In this document: in pieces, positions 1-6,088 of the stretch
Position numbering within the stretch: the first letter of the stretch is position 1
Layout: the number at the start of each line of letters is the position of its first letter
Virus record (IMG/VR): IMGVR_UViG_3300020172_003463
Span: 1-23,110 of that record
Direction: 5' to 3' (one strand)
Length of the DNA stretch: 23,110 nucleotides
From: a virus
Notes under the pieces: model-generated
Database searches by the model: none
Told to the model about the DNA's origin: nothing
What the model saw: only the letters and a program-made list of their open reading frames with translations
Program-made: the position numbers and the translations under genes

Positions 1-156
1 CTCGAAGAAGAACTAGGCGATATGTTGGCTATGATTGATATCCTATGCTCAAAAGGTGTAATTGAGTTAGACAATCTCCGTGTTGCAAAATTAGCAAAGA
101 TCGAAAAGCTCAAACAGTGGTCCAATATTCAAAATTTAGAAAAGATGTCAAGCTAA
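1..156 (+). CDS. MazG-like nucleotide pyrophosphohydrolase, C-terminal fragment
   Basis: The frame is open from the first base of the window and ends at TAA 154-156, so only the last 51 residues are visible. They begin with EEELGDMLAMIDIL, which matches the acidic helix motif (ELxDxL) that binds metal in all-alpha MazG-type NTP pyrophosphohydrolases. A lysine-rich helix follows. Enzymes of this family hydrolyse NTPs or dNTPs to NMPs, and phage copies are thought to adjust nucleotide or ppGpp pools. The partner genes folA and thyA downstream fit a nucleotide-metabolism setting. The identification rests on one motif, so a different small helical protein is possible. Confidence 0.55.
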   Translation, partial: LEEELGDMLAMIDILCSKGVIELDNLRVAKLAKIEKLKQWSNIQNLEKMSS

Positions 157-163
157 GTATCAT

Positions 164-183
164 TGCGTCATACCAATGACGTA
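164..183 (+). other. Hairpin ahead of the permease gene
   Basis: Bases 164-171 pair with 176-183, an 8-bp stem with one G-U pair, around the loop ACCA at 172-175. The hairpin lies between the MazG-like stop (156) and the AAGGAG ribosome site (189-194) of the permease gene. It is followed by TATTTCT rather than a run of T, so it is a weak terminator candidate at best. It could act as an mRNA processing or stability element. Its role is inferred only. Confidence 0.4.
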
Positions 184-199
184 TTTCTAAGGAGAAAAA

Positions 200-1237
200 A
201 TGGACTTCATTACAAACGTTCTGTTAAAGAACATTTCGTATCTATGGATGATATTCTTCATTATGATCACTGCCGGACTAGCAAAAGAGTATCACCTCTT
301 TGCCCCGGCATTTGCCTATGTAAGAAATACATTTCGTAGTAACAAGTTTGTAGTAGTTCTCCTAAGTGCGATTGGAGGAGTTCTTCCAATCGAAGGTCGA
401 GTCACTGTATCGGCAGGTTTGCTTGATACAGTTGCACCTAAGTGCGGACACGGTCGTGAGAAGATGGGTATTGTTGATTACTTGAGTACACACCACTATT
501 ACTTGTGGTCACCTCTTGAGAAAACAGTTATCCTACCTATTGCGGCTTTTGGTCTAACCTATGGTGCATGGCTTGGCCTAGTTGCGCCTTTATTGATTGT
601 TACTTTTGCGTTTATTACTTGGTACATCTGGAGCCAAGTACACAACGAAGAAATAGTGATCACCCCAGGAAACTTTAAACTATCATCGGTATTACGAAAT
701 GTATTGCCTATGTTTGTAGCAATCGGCCTTTACATTTACAATGATAAGTGGATGGTCGGTTGTTTTGGTTTCCTAACCCTGTATTACATCATCATTAGCC
801 AACAGTGGAACATTAAGAAATTATTGAGCTACGTTCGCTGGGATGTATTAGCTTGGGTTGGCGCAGTTATTATGCTAGGAAACTACATGAAAACCTATGA
901 CGCCGCATGGCAAACTATGTTAAAGACCAGTGTGCTTGATCCGCATACTTTTGTTGGCATAGTAATCATCAGCCTCATTGGTCTTGTTGCCAGCTTCTTT
1001 ATGGGTAGCAGTGGAAAATTTATTGCAATTGCTGTGTTAATGGCTCAAGTCTTTGGACAAGAGTATTTCTTATGGTTTTTTGCCATTGACTTTGCTGGCT
1101 ACTTATTAAGCCCAACTCACAAATGTGTGATGATTGGTAATCGTTATTTCGGAACACCCTTCGGTACCTATTACAAAGCATTAGGTGCATGGGGAGGTCT
1201 AATGTTAGTAACGGCTGGACTAATTACTTTTCTATGA
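200..1237 (+). CDS. Multi-pass membrane permease, DUF401-like
   Basis: The 345-residue protein has about nine or ten hydrophobic segments (roughly residues 12-28, 48-64, 108-140 as two, 163-200 as two, 213-229, 250-267, 270-285, 288-305 and 329-345), so it is an inner-membrane protein. Two conserved-looking blocks recall the DUF401/COG1906 permease family: GGVLPIEGRVTVSAGLLD around residues 59-76 and LSPTHKCVMIGNRYF around 303-317. A GSSGKF turn lies at 269-274. The family is predicted to transport organic solutes, but its substrate is not known. The start is clear, with AAGGAG five bases before ATG. The stop overlaps the next start as ATGA, which suggests translational coupling to the 2OG oxygenase. 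A full-length permease is unusual cargo for a phage. Membrane location is certain; the family call is from memory of its motifs. Confidence 0.6.
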   Translation: MDFITNVLLKNISYLWMIFFIMITAGLAKEYHLFAPAFAYVRNTFRSNKFVVVLLSAIGGVLPIEGRVTVSAGLLDTVAPKCGHGREKMGIVDYLSTHHYYLWSPLEKTVILPIAAFGLTYGAWLGLVAPLLIVTFAFITWYIWSQVHNEEIVITPGNFKLSSVLRNVLPMFVAIGLYIYNDKWMVGCFGFLTLYYIIISQQWNIKKLLSYVRWDVLAWVGAVIMLGNYMKTYDAAWQTMLKTSVLDPHTFVGIVIISLIGLVASFFMGSSGKFIAIAVLMAQVFGQEYFLWFFAIDFAGYLLSPTHKCVMIGNRYFGTPFGTYYKALGAWGGLMLVTAGLITFL

Positions 1238-1806
1238 ACCGAATACCATTATTTCATTCCGACATCTTTACAGTATCTGAAGTAGGAGATAGTACGCAAG
1301 TATCTGATCTTCTATTACAGATAAAAAAAGAAAAAGCAATAACTCCTGCTACTGTTATGACTAATGACGGTTGCTGGAGAAGTAGTAAACAGTGGAATGA
1401 AATAAATTGGTTATTAGAAAAAGTATTTCAACTCGCTGTCAATGCACAAGAATATTATCGTGCTATTGACAGCGTTTTTGATCTTCCCAAAGAGCAATTT
1501 AAAATAGAGATGTGGACAAACGTTAATTCCCCCGGAAGCAGAAACGTGTTGCACAATCATAAAAAAGCAAATTTCAGCGTAGTGTATTATCTGCAATCAG
1601 AAGACACAGGAAATTTAAGATTAATTAATCCTGCAAATATGCTTGCCGATTGCAATACCGCAGGCCCCTTTACTCGAGATTTTTCTTTTAGGCCAAAAAA
1701 TAAAGACTTAATTCTGTGGCCAGCTTGGGTACCACATGAAGTAGAAACCAATCTATCAACTAACGATAGAATTAATATTGTTTTCGATATCTACACTAAT
1801 ACTTAG
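1234..1806 (+). CDS. 2OG-Fe(II) oxygenase family protein
   Basis: The start at ATG 1234 overlaps the permease stop (ATGA); an in-frame ATG at 1189 lies inside the permease gene and is less likely. The 190-residue product carries the pattern of the short putative 2OG-Fe(II) oxygenases (2OG-FeII_Oxy_5/TIGR02466 type). LHNHKKANFSVVYYL places candidate iron ligands at H107/H109. WPAWVPHEVETN places the distal His at H168, and R179 in NDRINIVF would bind the 2-oxoglutarate carboxylate. Such enzymes use 2-oxoglutarate, O2 and Fe(II) to hydroxylate a substrate, unknown here. Homologues are common in T4-like aquatic phages. The 3' end overlaps the convergent radical SAM gene by 11 bp. Confidence 0.7.
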   Translation: MNRIPLFHSDIFTVSEVGDSTQVSDLLLQIKKEKAITPATVMTNDGCWRSSKQWNEINWLLEKVFQLAVNAQEYYRAIDSVFDLPKEQFKIEMWTNVNSPGSRNVLHNHKKANFSVVYYLQSEDTGNLRLINPANMLADCNTAGPFTRDFSFRPKNKDLILWPAWVPHEVETNLSTNDRINIVFDIYTNT

Positions 1807-1808
1807 TG
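1794..1808. other. Palindrome across two convergent stop codons
   Basis: CACTAA (1794-1799), loop TAC, then TTAGTG (1803-1808) form a perfect 6-bp hairpin. One arm contains the TAG stop of the 2OG oxygenase (1804-1806). The other contains the - strand TAG stop of the radical SAM gene (1796-1798). There is no T-run on either side, so it is not a classical intrinsic terminator, though it could slow polymerase or protect 3' ends on both strands. Confidence 0.35.
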
Positions 1809-2650
1809 AGAGAATGATCTTCCGGGTGTATGCAAGATTGCATCCCACATATTTGAGGTCCTGCTGGAAGATTAAGTCCATGCCAAATATTTCCTAAAGA
1901 AATATTATTGCATTGGCTGGCGCTAACCCATCCAGTGTGTCCAATGTGCAATGTTTCAATCCCGCCCATACATTTCATTCCAGAAAAAACAGGACCACCG
2001 TTATTAATTTCTTCTGATCGCTTACTAAACGTTACAGTTTTGTATTCTTCATTTTGATCAGCATAGGGTTGTCCAATCAACGTAACTAGATCGTCTTTAG
2101 AATAATTCATAAAACCTGCAGATGTATTTGCTAAAATGTAAAGAGATTGTTTAACACCATAAAATCCATATTCCTCTTCAATTGCTTTTGCTCGAGCCAT
2201 ATCTTCTTTAAAATAATCATGCCGTATTGGAACTTTGATATCTATAGATTTTCCGTTCTTATTAAACAGTTGAATAATAAATCTAATGAGATTAGGATTT
2301 TGCCAATAATGATAGGTCAACGAAAGGTGTGAAATGTATGGTTCAATTGCCCACCAGTCCATCCAAAGTTTTCCACCATTAGAAGCTAATACAATTGAAG
2401 ATTCTTCTGTTTTACAAACTTTTAGAAACTCCGGAAAATCAAACATTTCTAAAGGTTCTCCGCCATTAAATATCCAATCAACTTTTCTACCTAAAGAAGC
2501 ATAATGATCAATAAGACGGTTGGCTACTTCTATGTATTTGAATATTTCGGGCGGAGTTGTACCACCACTTAAATTTCCAGGACAATATGTGCAACCCGCT
2601 GTGCAATAGTCATGTAAGTTCCAAATGATTTTGGTTTTAAGAATAGACAT
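1796..2650 (-). CDS. Radical SAM enzyme with SPASM/twitch-like C-terminus
   Basis: This 284-residue protein is the only - strand gene in the left half. C16-x3-C20-x2-C23 in DYCTAGCTYCPGN is the radical SAM [4Fe-4S] motif, and NGGEPL at 62-67 is the GGEP SAM-binding strand. The C-terminus has four cysteines, C227, C247, C268 and C273, spaced around G-V and LGNIW patterns. This resembles the SPASM or twitch auxiliary-cluster domain of enzymes that modify peptides or small molecules. The reaction and substrate are unknown. The start has a GAAG ribosome site just upstream and its own candidate promoter at 2682-2710. It converges on the 2OG oxygenase and diverges from queE, so it forms a separate transcription unit. 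Confidence 0.78.
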   Translation of the reverse strand: MSILKTKIIWNLHDYCTAGCTYCPGNLSGGTTPPEIFKYIEVANRLIDHYASLGRKVDWIFNGGEPLEMFDFPEFLKVCKTEESSIVLASNGGKLWMDWWAIEPYISHLSLTYHYWQNPNLIRFIIQLFNKNGKSIDIKVPIRHDYFKEDMARAKAIEEEYGFYGVKQSLYILANTSAGFMNYSKDDLVTLIGQPYADQNEEYKTVTFSKRSEEINNGGPVFSGMKCMGGIETLHIGHTGWVSASQCNNISLGNIWHGLNLPAGPQICGMQSCIHPEDHSLTKY

Positions 2651-2665
2651 TTTTCTTCAAGGTGG

Positions 2666-2694
2666 TTGACAGATCTAAATAATAATATTACAAT
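2666..2694 (+). promoter_or_regulatory. Sigma70-type promoter for queE
   Basis: TTGACA at 2666-2671 and TACAAT at 2689-2694 are separated by exactly 17 bases. The expected start near 2701 leaves a short leader with AAAGG at 2709-2713 before the queE ATG at 2724. The -10 box abuts the -10 box of the opposing promoter with a single base between them. Confidence 0.75.
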
Positions 2695-2710
2695 TACTTA
2701 TCATCCTCAA
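2682..2710 (-). promoter_or_regulatory. Divergent sigma70-type promoter for the radical SAM gene
   Basis: On the - strand, TTGAGG (2705-2710) and TATTAT (2682-2687) are separated by 17 bases. This gives a start near 2675 and a leader of about 25 bases before the radical SAM ATG at 2650. The -35 box matches four of six consensus bases and the -10 box five of six, so this is weaker than the + strand promoter it overlaps. Confidence 0.5.
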
Positions 2711-2723
2711 AGGTTTCCTAATT

Positions 2724-3572
2724 ATGAGCAAAATTAAAGTATCGGAATTATTCTATTCCATCCAAGGCGAAGGACGTTTTATGGGCGTCCCTAGTGTGTT
2801 TTTACGTACATACGGCTGTAACTTTACCTGTCAAGGTTTTGGTATGCCACGTGGCGAACTAAGTCACGAAGCAACAGACATTGCGGCACAGCATACAATG
2901 ATTACACCGTTTACAGAATACAAATCACTGCCACTAGTCAGTACAGGCTGTGACAGTTATGCAAGTTGGCATCCTGCATTTAAAGATCTAAGTCCAATGA
3001 TTGAAGTTGAAGGACTAGCTAAAGACATTGTTGCTACACTACCATACATGGAATGGCGAGAGGAACATCTTGTTATCACTGGTGGCGAACCTTTGCTAGG
3101 CTGGCAAAAGCAGTATCCAGCTTTGTTAGAACAACCGTGTATGCAAGGATGTAAAGATATTACATTCGAAACTAATGGCACAATGCGTCTTACAGAAAAG
3201 TTCAAAGAATATCTGTCAATGCGTAGTGGTCACACAGAATTTACATTCAGTGTAAGTGCTAAACTTCCGGCAGCTGGCGAGCCTTGGAAAGATGCTATCA
3301 AGCCTAAAGTTGTTGTAGATTATGAAAACTACGGATATGTGTACCTGAAGTTTGTAGTATCCACAGAAGAAGATATTCAAGATGCATTAAAAGCTACACA
3401 AGAGTACAGAGATGCAGGGTTGCAAGGTCCAGTCTATCTTATGCCAGTCGGCGGAGTAGAGTCTGTGTACGCATTAAATAATAAAGCAGTAGCACTAGCG
3501 GCTATGAAGCACGGTCTTCGATACAGCGATCGATTACAAGTACCGTTATTTAAAAACGAATGGGGAACTTAA
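2724..3572 (+). CDS. queE: QueE-like 7-carboxy-7-deazaguanine synthase, phage variant
   Basis: The protein has 282 residues. The N-terminus VSELFYSIQGEGRFMG, followed by PSVFLRTYGCNFTC, is the hallmark of QueE, the radical SAM enzyme that rearranges 6-carboxytetrahydropterin to 7-carboxy-7-deazaguanine. ITGGEPLLGW near 117-126 is the SAM-binding GGEP motif. The iron-sulphur cysteines are unusual. C32 and C36 are in place, but the expected third cysteine is missing from the QGFGMP stretch, and the next one is C76 in STGCDSYASW. The protein is also longer than typical bacterial QueE (about 210-240 residues) because of inserts here and around 220-250. In phages the pathway can supply deazaguanine bases for DNA modification. 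No queC, queD, folE or tgt/dpd gene is in the window. The gene has its own strong promoter, and the next gene follows after one base. Confidence 0.85.
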   Translation: MSKIKVSELFYSIQGEGRFMGVPSVFLRTYGCNFTCQGFGMPRGELSHEATDIAAQHTMITPFTEYKSLPLVSTGCDSYASWHPAFKDLSPMIEVEGLAKDIVATLPYMEWREEHLVITGGEPLLGWQKQYPALLEQPCMQGCKDITFETNGTMRLTEKFKEYLSMRSGHTEFTFSVSAKLPAAGEPWKDAIKPKVVVDYENYGYVYLKFVVSTEEDIQDALKATQEYRDAGLQGPVYLMPVGGVESVYALNNKAVALAAMKHGLRYSDRLQVPLFKNEWGT

Positions 3573-3573
3573 T

Positions 3574-4020
3574 ATGAATAAGTTTATTAAAAAGATTTTC
3601 GGTATCGATAAAATCGAAGCAGAAGTTGCGGAAGCTACAAAATTAAAAGTGCAAGCAGAGGCCGAGGCAGCTATTGCAGTAGCATCAGCTGATGAAGCTA
3701 AAGAAAAAGAACGTCTTGCTTTGCTAAACCCAAAAGAACTTGCTACAGAAAAGAAAGAACCTTGGGTTGCTGTATTAGACACACACGTAAACAAAGACAA
3801 CATCCGCAACGGATTTTTTGAGCTTGACTGGAATGAGTACTTTGTGTTACAATTAAGAGAAGCGGGATACATAGGCGAAACGGAAGAAGCAGTTGTAGAT
3901 CAATGGTTTCAAGAACTTTGTCGAAATGTAGGTTCCGAAGCAGGTGTTAATATGGACCGACGGGGGAGCGGGTTTATTAATGTTAATAACTTAGGTGATG
4001 GTAGATCGGAAATATCTTAA
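3574..4020 (+). CDS. Conserved phage protein with N-terminal coiled coil
   Basis: The product has 148 residues. Residues 1-55 are an Ala/Glu/Lys-rich helix likely to form a coiled coil. The remainder is a compact domain with PWVAVLDTHV, FFELDWNEYFV and VVDQWFQELCRNV. I recall this pattern from small conserved proteins of T4-like aquatic phages, but no function is known to me. The start follows the queE stop by one base with GGGGAA upstream. The stop overlaps the start of the 5' nuclease gene (TAATG), so it is probably co-translated with that replication gene. No catalytic motif is visible. A structural or adaptor role is only a guess. Confidence 0.7.
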   Translation: MNKFIKKIFGIDKIEAEVAEATKLKVQAEAEAAIAVASADEAKEKERLALLNPKELATEKKEPWVAVLDTHVNKDNIRNGFFELDWNEYFVLQLREAGYIGETEEAVVDQWFQELCRNVGSEAGVNMDRRGSGFINVNNLGDGRSEIS

Positions 4021-5012
4021 TGGCTAAAACATATATTCTAGTAGATACTGCAAATACTTTCTTTAGGGCGCGGCACGTTATTCGTGGCAGTCTAGAAGAT
4101 AAAGTAGGTATGAGTATTGCAACCGTACTCGGCAGTGTGAGAAAAGCGTGGCGAGATTTTAATGGTAGTCATGTTGTATTCTTTCTAGAAGGTCGCTCAT
4201 GGCGAAAGGACTTTTATGCTCCTTACAAGCGCCAGCGGACTGAAGCTCGTGCGGCACAAAGCCCACGCGAAGCAGAAGAAGATCGAGTGTTTTGGGAAAC
4301 GTTTGATCAGTTCAAAGACTTCATTGCAAATAAGACAAACTGTACCGTACTACAACATCCTAATCTAGAAGCTGATGATTTAATTGCAGGTTGGATACAA
4401 AGTCATCCAGAAGATACTCACGTGATTATCAGCACAGATGGCGATTTCGCACAATTGATTGCACCCAACGTCAAACAATACAACGGTGTAATGCAGATTA
4501 CAACCACACATGAAGGATACTTTGATGAAAAAGGCAAGCGTGTCGTTGATAAGAAAACTATGTTGCCAAAGCCCGAGCCGGACCCTGCTTGGCTACTCTT
4601 TGAGAAGTGTATGCGTGGCGACACCTCCGACAACATCTTCTCTGCTTATCCGGGAGTACGCGAGAAAGGGACAAAGAATAAGATTGGTCTCCGTGAAGCC
4701 TTTGCCGATAGAAACAGCAAGGGGTACAATTGGAACAATATGATGCTCCAAAAGTGGTCTGACCACGAAGGGGTCGAACATCGAGTAATCGATGACTACA
4801 CTCGAAATGTTAAACTATGCGATCTCACTGCCCAGCCAGATGATGTAAAGGTACAGATGGCGGAAACAATTGCCACAGCAGTTACAGCAGAAAAAAATAT
4901 TCCGCAAGTAGGAGTTCGATTGCTAAAATACTGCGCCGAATATGATCTGCAAAAAATTAGCGAACAAGTTACTAGCTATGCCGAACCTCTTAATGCAAGA
5001 TATTCGGCATGA
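4020..5012 (+). CDS. 5'-3' exonuclease / T4 RNase H-like flap nuclease
   Basis: This is a 330-residue PIN/FEN-superfamily nuclease. Acidic metal ligands appear in the expected order: D9 (ILVDTANTFF), E57 (VVFFLEGRS), E117/D119/D120 (LEADDLIAGW), D140/D142 (STDGDFAQLI) and D201/D204 (MRGDTSDNI). The segment around 61-80, rich in Arg and Lys (WRKDFYAPYKRQR), fits the helical arch that threads 5' flaps. T4 RNase H removes RNA primers and flaps from Okazaki fragments, and this protein is the likely counterpart. FEN enzymes usually have Asp where E57 stands, a conservative change. The start overlaps the upstream stop by one base. The C-terminal ~100 residues are less conserved and may bind DNA or a partner. 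Confidence 0.85.
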   Translation: MAKTYILVDTANTFFRARHVIRGSLEDKVGMSIATVLGSVRKAWRDFNGSHVVFFLEGRSWRKDFYAPYKRQRTEARAAQSPREAEEDRVFWETFDQFKDFIANKTNCTVLQHPNLEADDLIAGWIQSHPEDTHVIISTDGDFAQLIAPNVKQYNGVMQITTTHEGYFDEKGKRVVDKKTMLPKPEPDPAWLLFEKCMRGDTSDNIFSAYPGVREKGTKNKIGLREAFADRNSKGYNWNNMMLQKWSDHEGVEHRVIDDYTRNVKLCDLTAQPDDVKVQMAETIATAVTAEKNIPQVGVRLLKYCAEYDLQKISEQVTSYAEPLNARYSA

Positions 5013-5052
5013 TACATGCCCAAATAAAACTATTAAGTGTAAGGTAGACAAA

Positions 5053-5523
5053 ATGAATGTAACGTCGAAAGCTGTTATTCCTAACAAGGAGTGGATTTTA
5101 GAGGACCACGGTAAAAAAATTGGTTCCATTTCTAAGATCAAAAAAGGTTACGCATTTTTGCGTAAAGGTCAAAAATTTGAATTTAAAAGTCTAAAAGAAA
5201 TTAAAGACGAACTGAACATTTCGGTTGCGGAACAAACACAAAAACCTGAACCTATTGATTACGGCAATACAATTTACGGATATCCGTGTAGTTCAAAACC
5301 CTACGAACCTGTTTACAATTTAAAGAAACGTCTTCCTCTTTACGCAAAAAGTGCAAAAAGTAAAAGTCAATATTGTGCAGGTTACTATGTAATCAAATTC
5401 CGTAAAGGTTGGGTTAAAAGTTTCTGTCCTAAGTTGATTACATTAGAACGATATCCATTCCACGGTCCTTTTAAAACAGAAACCGAAATGCGAAATACAT
5501 TGAATACTGTTAATAAATCATGA
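5053..5523 (+). CDS. Conserved phage hypothetical protein (156 aa)
   Basis: The start was set at ATG 5053, preceded by AAGG at 5041-5044. The open frame extends upstream to 4942, but that part lies within the 5' nuclease gene. The product is basic and rich in Lys, Tyr and Phe. Its N-terminal part (VIPNKEWILEDHGKKIGSI, residues 8-26) looks like a small beta domain. The C-terminal half holds a conserved-looking block, QYCAGYYVIKFRKGWVKSF, followed by CPKLITLERYPF. I recall this block from small genes of T4-like aquatic phages. The positive charge and aromatic content would suit nucleic acid binding, but no known domain is visible. It overlaps the next gene's start by four bases (ATGA). Confidence 0.72.
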   Translation: MNVTSKAVIPNKEWILEDHGKKIGSISKIKKGYAFLRKGQKFEFKSLKEIKDELNISVAEQTQKPEPIDYGNTIYGYPCSSKPYEPVYNLKKRLPLYAKSAKSKSQYCAGYYVIKFRKGWVKSFCPKLITLERYPFHGPFKTETEMRNTLNTVNKS

Positions 5524-5744
5524 AACAGCTCAATACATTACCCATAGAAGATTTCTTAGAAAAGGCCAGAATTGCGATCAAAAGCAATCAAAAAACTGTA
5601 AATTTGACCTTAAAAGAAGCTACAGATCTACAAAACAGTCTTAGTGTAGTAATGACACGCCTAGCAGGAGAGTTAGATCAACTTGTAACTAATTCTTCTC
5701 AAAATAACAAAATCGAAGTCAAAGTTGACGGTGGTAAATTTTAA
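5520..5744 (+). CDS. Small helical phage protein (74 aa)
   Basis: The start at 5520 overlaps the previous stop (ATGA), indicating translational coupling. The protein is predicted helical through residues 8-60 (IEDFLEKARIAIKSNQKT, then LKEATDLQNSLSVVM and RLAGELDQLV), with a short tail IEVKVDGGKF. It looks like a small coiled-coil or helical-bundle protein. I cannot assign a function. Its place in a run of tightly packed genes after the 5' nuclease suggests an early or middle operon. Confidence 0.65.
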   Translation: MKQLNTLPIEDFLEKARIAIKSNQKTVNLTLKEATDLQNSLSVVMTRLAGELDQLVTNSSQNNKIEVKVDGGKF

Positions 5745-5752
5745 GTAAAGCG

Positions 5753-5760
5753 GATAAATA
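5753..5760 (+). promoter_or_regulatory. T4-late-promoter-like box GATAAATA
   Basis: GATAAATA matches the T4 late promoter TATAAATA at seven of eight positions and lies in a 44-bp gap between genes. In T4, late transcription starts about six bases downstream of the box, which would be near 5766 here. No -35 box is needed for T4-type late promoters. That the phage uses a T4-like late sigma is inferred, since no such gene is in the window. Confidence 0.5.
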
Positions 5761-5790
5761 AGTACGCACTTTTCGGAGATACGTACTTAT
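5758..5790 (+). promoter_or_regulatory. Hairpin covering the start codon of the next gene
   Basis: ATAAGTACG (5758-5766) and CGTACTTAT (5782-5790) form a perfect 9-bp stem with a 15-base loop. The right arm includes the first two bases of the ATG at 5789, and the loop holds the GGAG ribosome site (5775-5778). The left arm overlaps the late-promoter-like box, so a transcript starting near 5766 would lack most of it and could not fold this way. Confidence 0.6.
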
Positions 5791-6088
5791 GAGTAGGCCA
5801 AAACCTAAAGTTTTATTAGAAGTTACAAATAAAAAAACCTACAAGACTGACATGGTTTTGGAGGCTGATGCCATCTGGGCAGTCTTCTATCAAGATAAAC
5901 CAATTAATTTAAAAACCAGTAGCATTGTTGCACAACAATTAGGACCTAAATACAAAAAGGTAAGTTTTTCAAATAGTGGTCACGCATTTAATCTAGCAGA
6001 AAAACTCAATAAATTGTTCAACACTGCTGACTTTGCCGTTTTTAAATTAAGCACCGGCGAAAAAGTCACAGATGAATCCCAAGTATGA
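5789..6088 (+). CDS. Conserved phage hypothetical protein (99 aa)
   Basis: This small protein begins with a basic segment and a beta-rich stretch (KVLLEVTNKKTYKTD). It continues with VLEADAIWAVFYQDKPIN and GPKYKKVSFSNSGHAFNLA, then a helix AEKLNKLFN and a strand FAVFKL. I recall this pattern from small genes of T4-like aquatic phages but know no function. The start is ATG 5789, ten bases after GGAG. A hairpin over this start and a late-promoter-like box just upstream suggest that its translation is tied to late transcription. Its 3' end overlaps the next gene by 17 bases. Confidence 0.7.
   Translation: MSRPKPKVLLEVTNKKTYKTDMVLEADAIWAVFYQDKPINLKTSSIVAQQLGPKYKKVSFSNSGHAFNLAEKLNKLFNTADFAVFKLSTGEKVTDESQV

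Noticed and set aside
1189-1233. Upstream in-frame ATG for the 2OG oxygenase
   Set aside because: It lies inside the permease gene. The ATG at 1234 overlaps the permease stop and gives the expected family length.
2957-3205. Antisense frame within queE, and similar antisense frames inside the nuclease, ATPase, VWA and thymidylate genes
   Set aside because: They have no ribosome sites or recognisable motifs and lie fully within genes with clear families.
3824-3853. TTGACT-18-TACAAT with TGT before the -10, inside the 148-residue gene
   Set aside because: It resembles a promoter and could serve the 5' nuclease gene, but it is inside coding sequence, 167 bases from that gene's start. AT-rich coding DNA produces such matches often, so it is not listed as a feature.
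4942-5052. Extended N-terminus of the 156-residue protein
   Set aside because: The extension lies mainly inside the 5' nuclease gene and reads unlike the conserved part. The ATG at 5053 has AAGG upstream.
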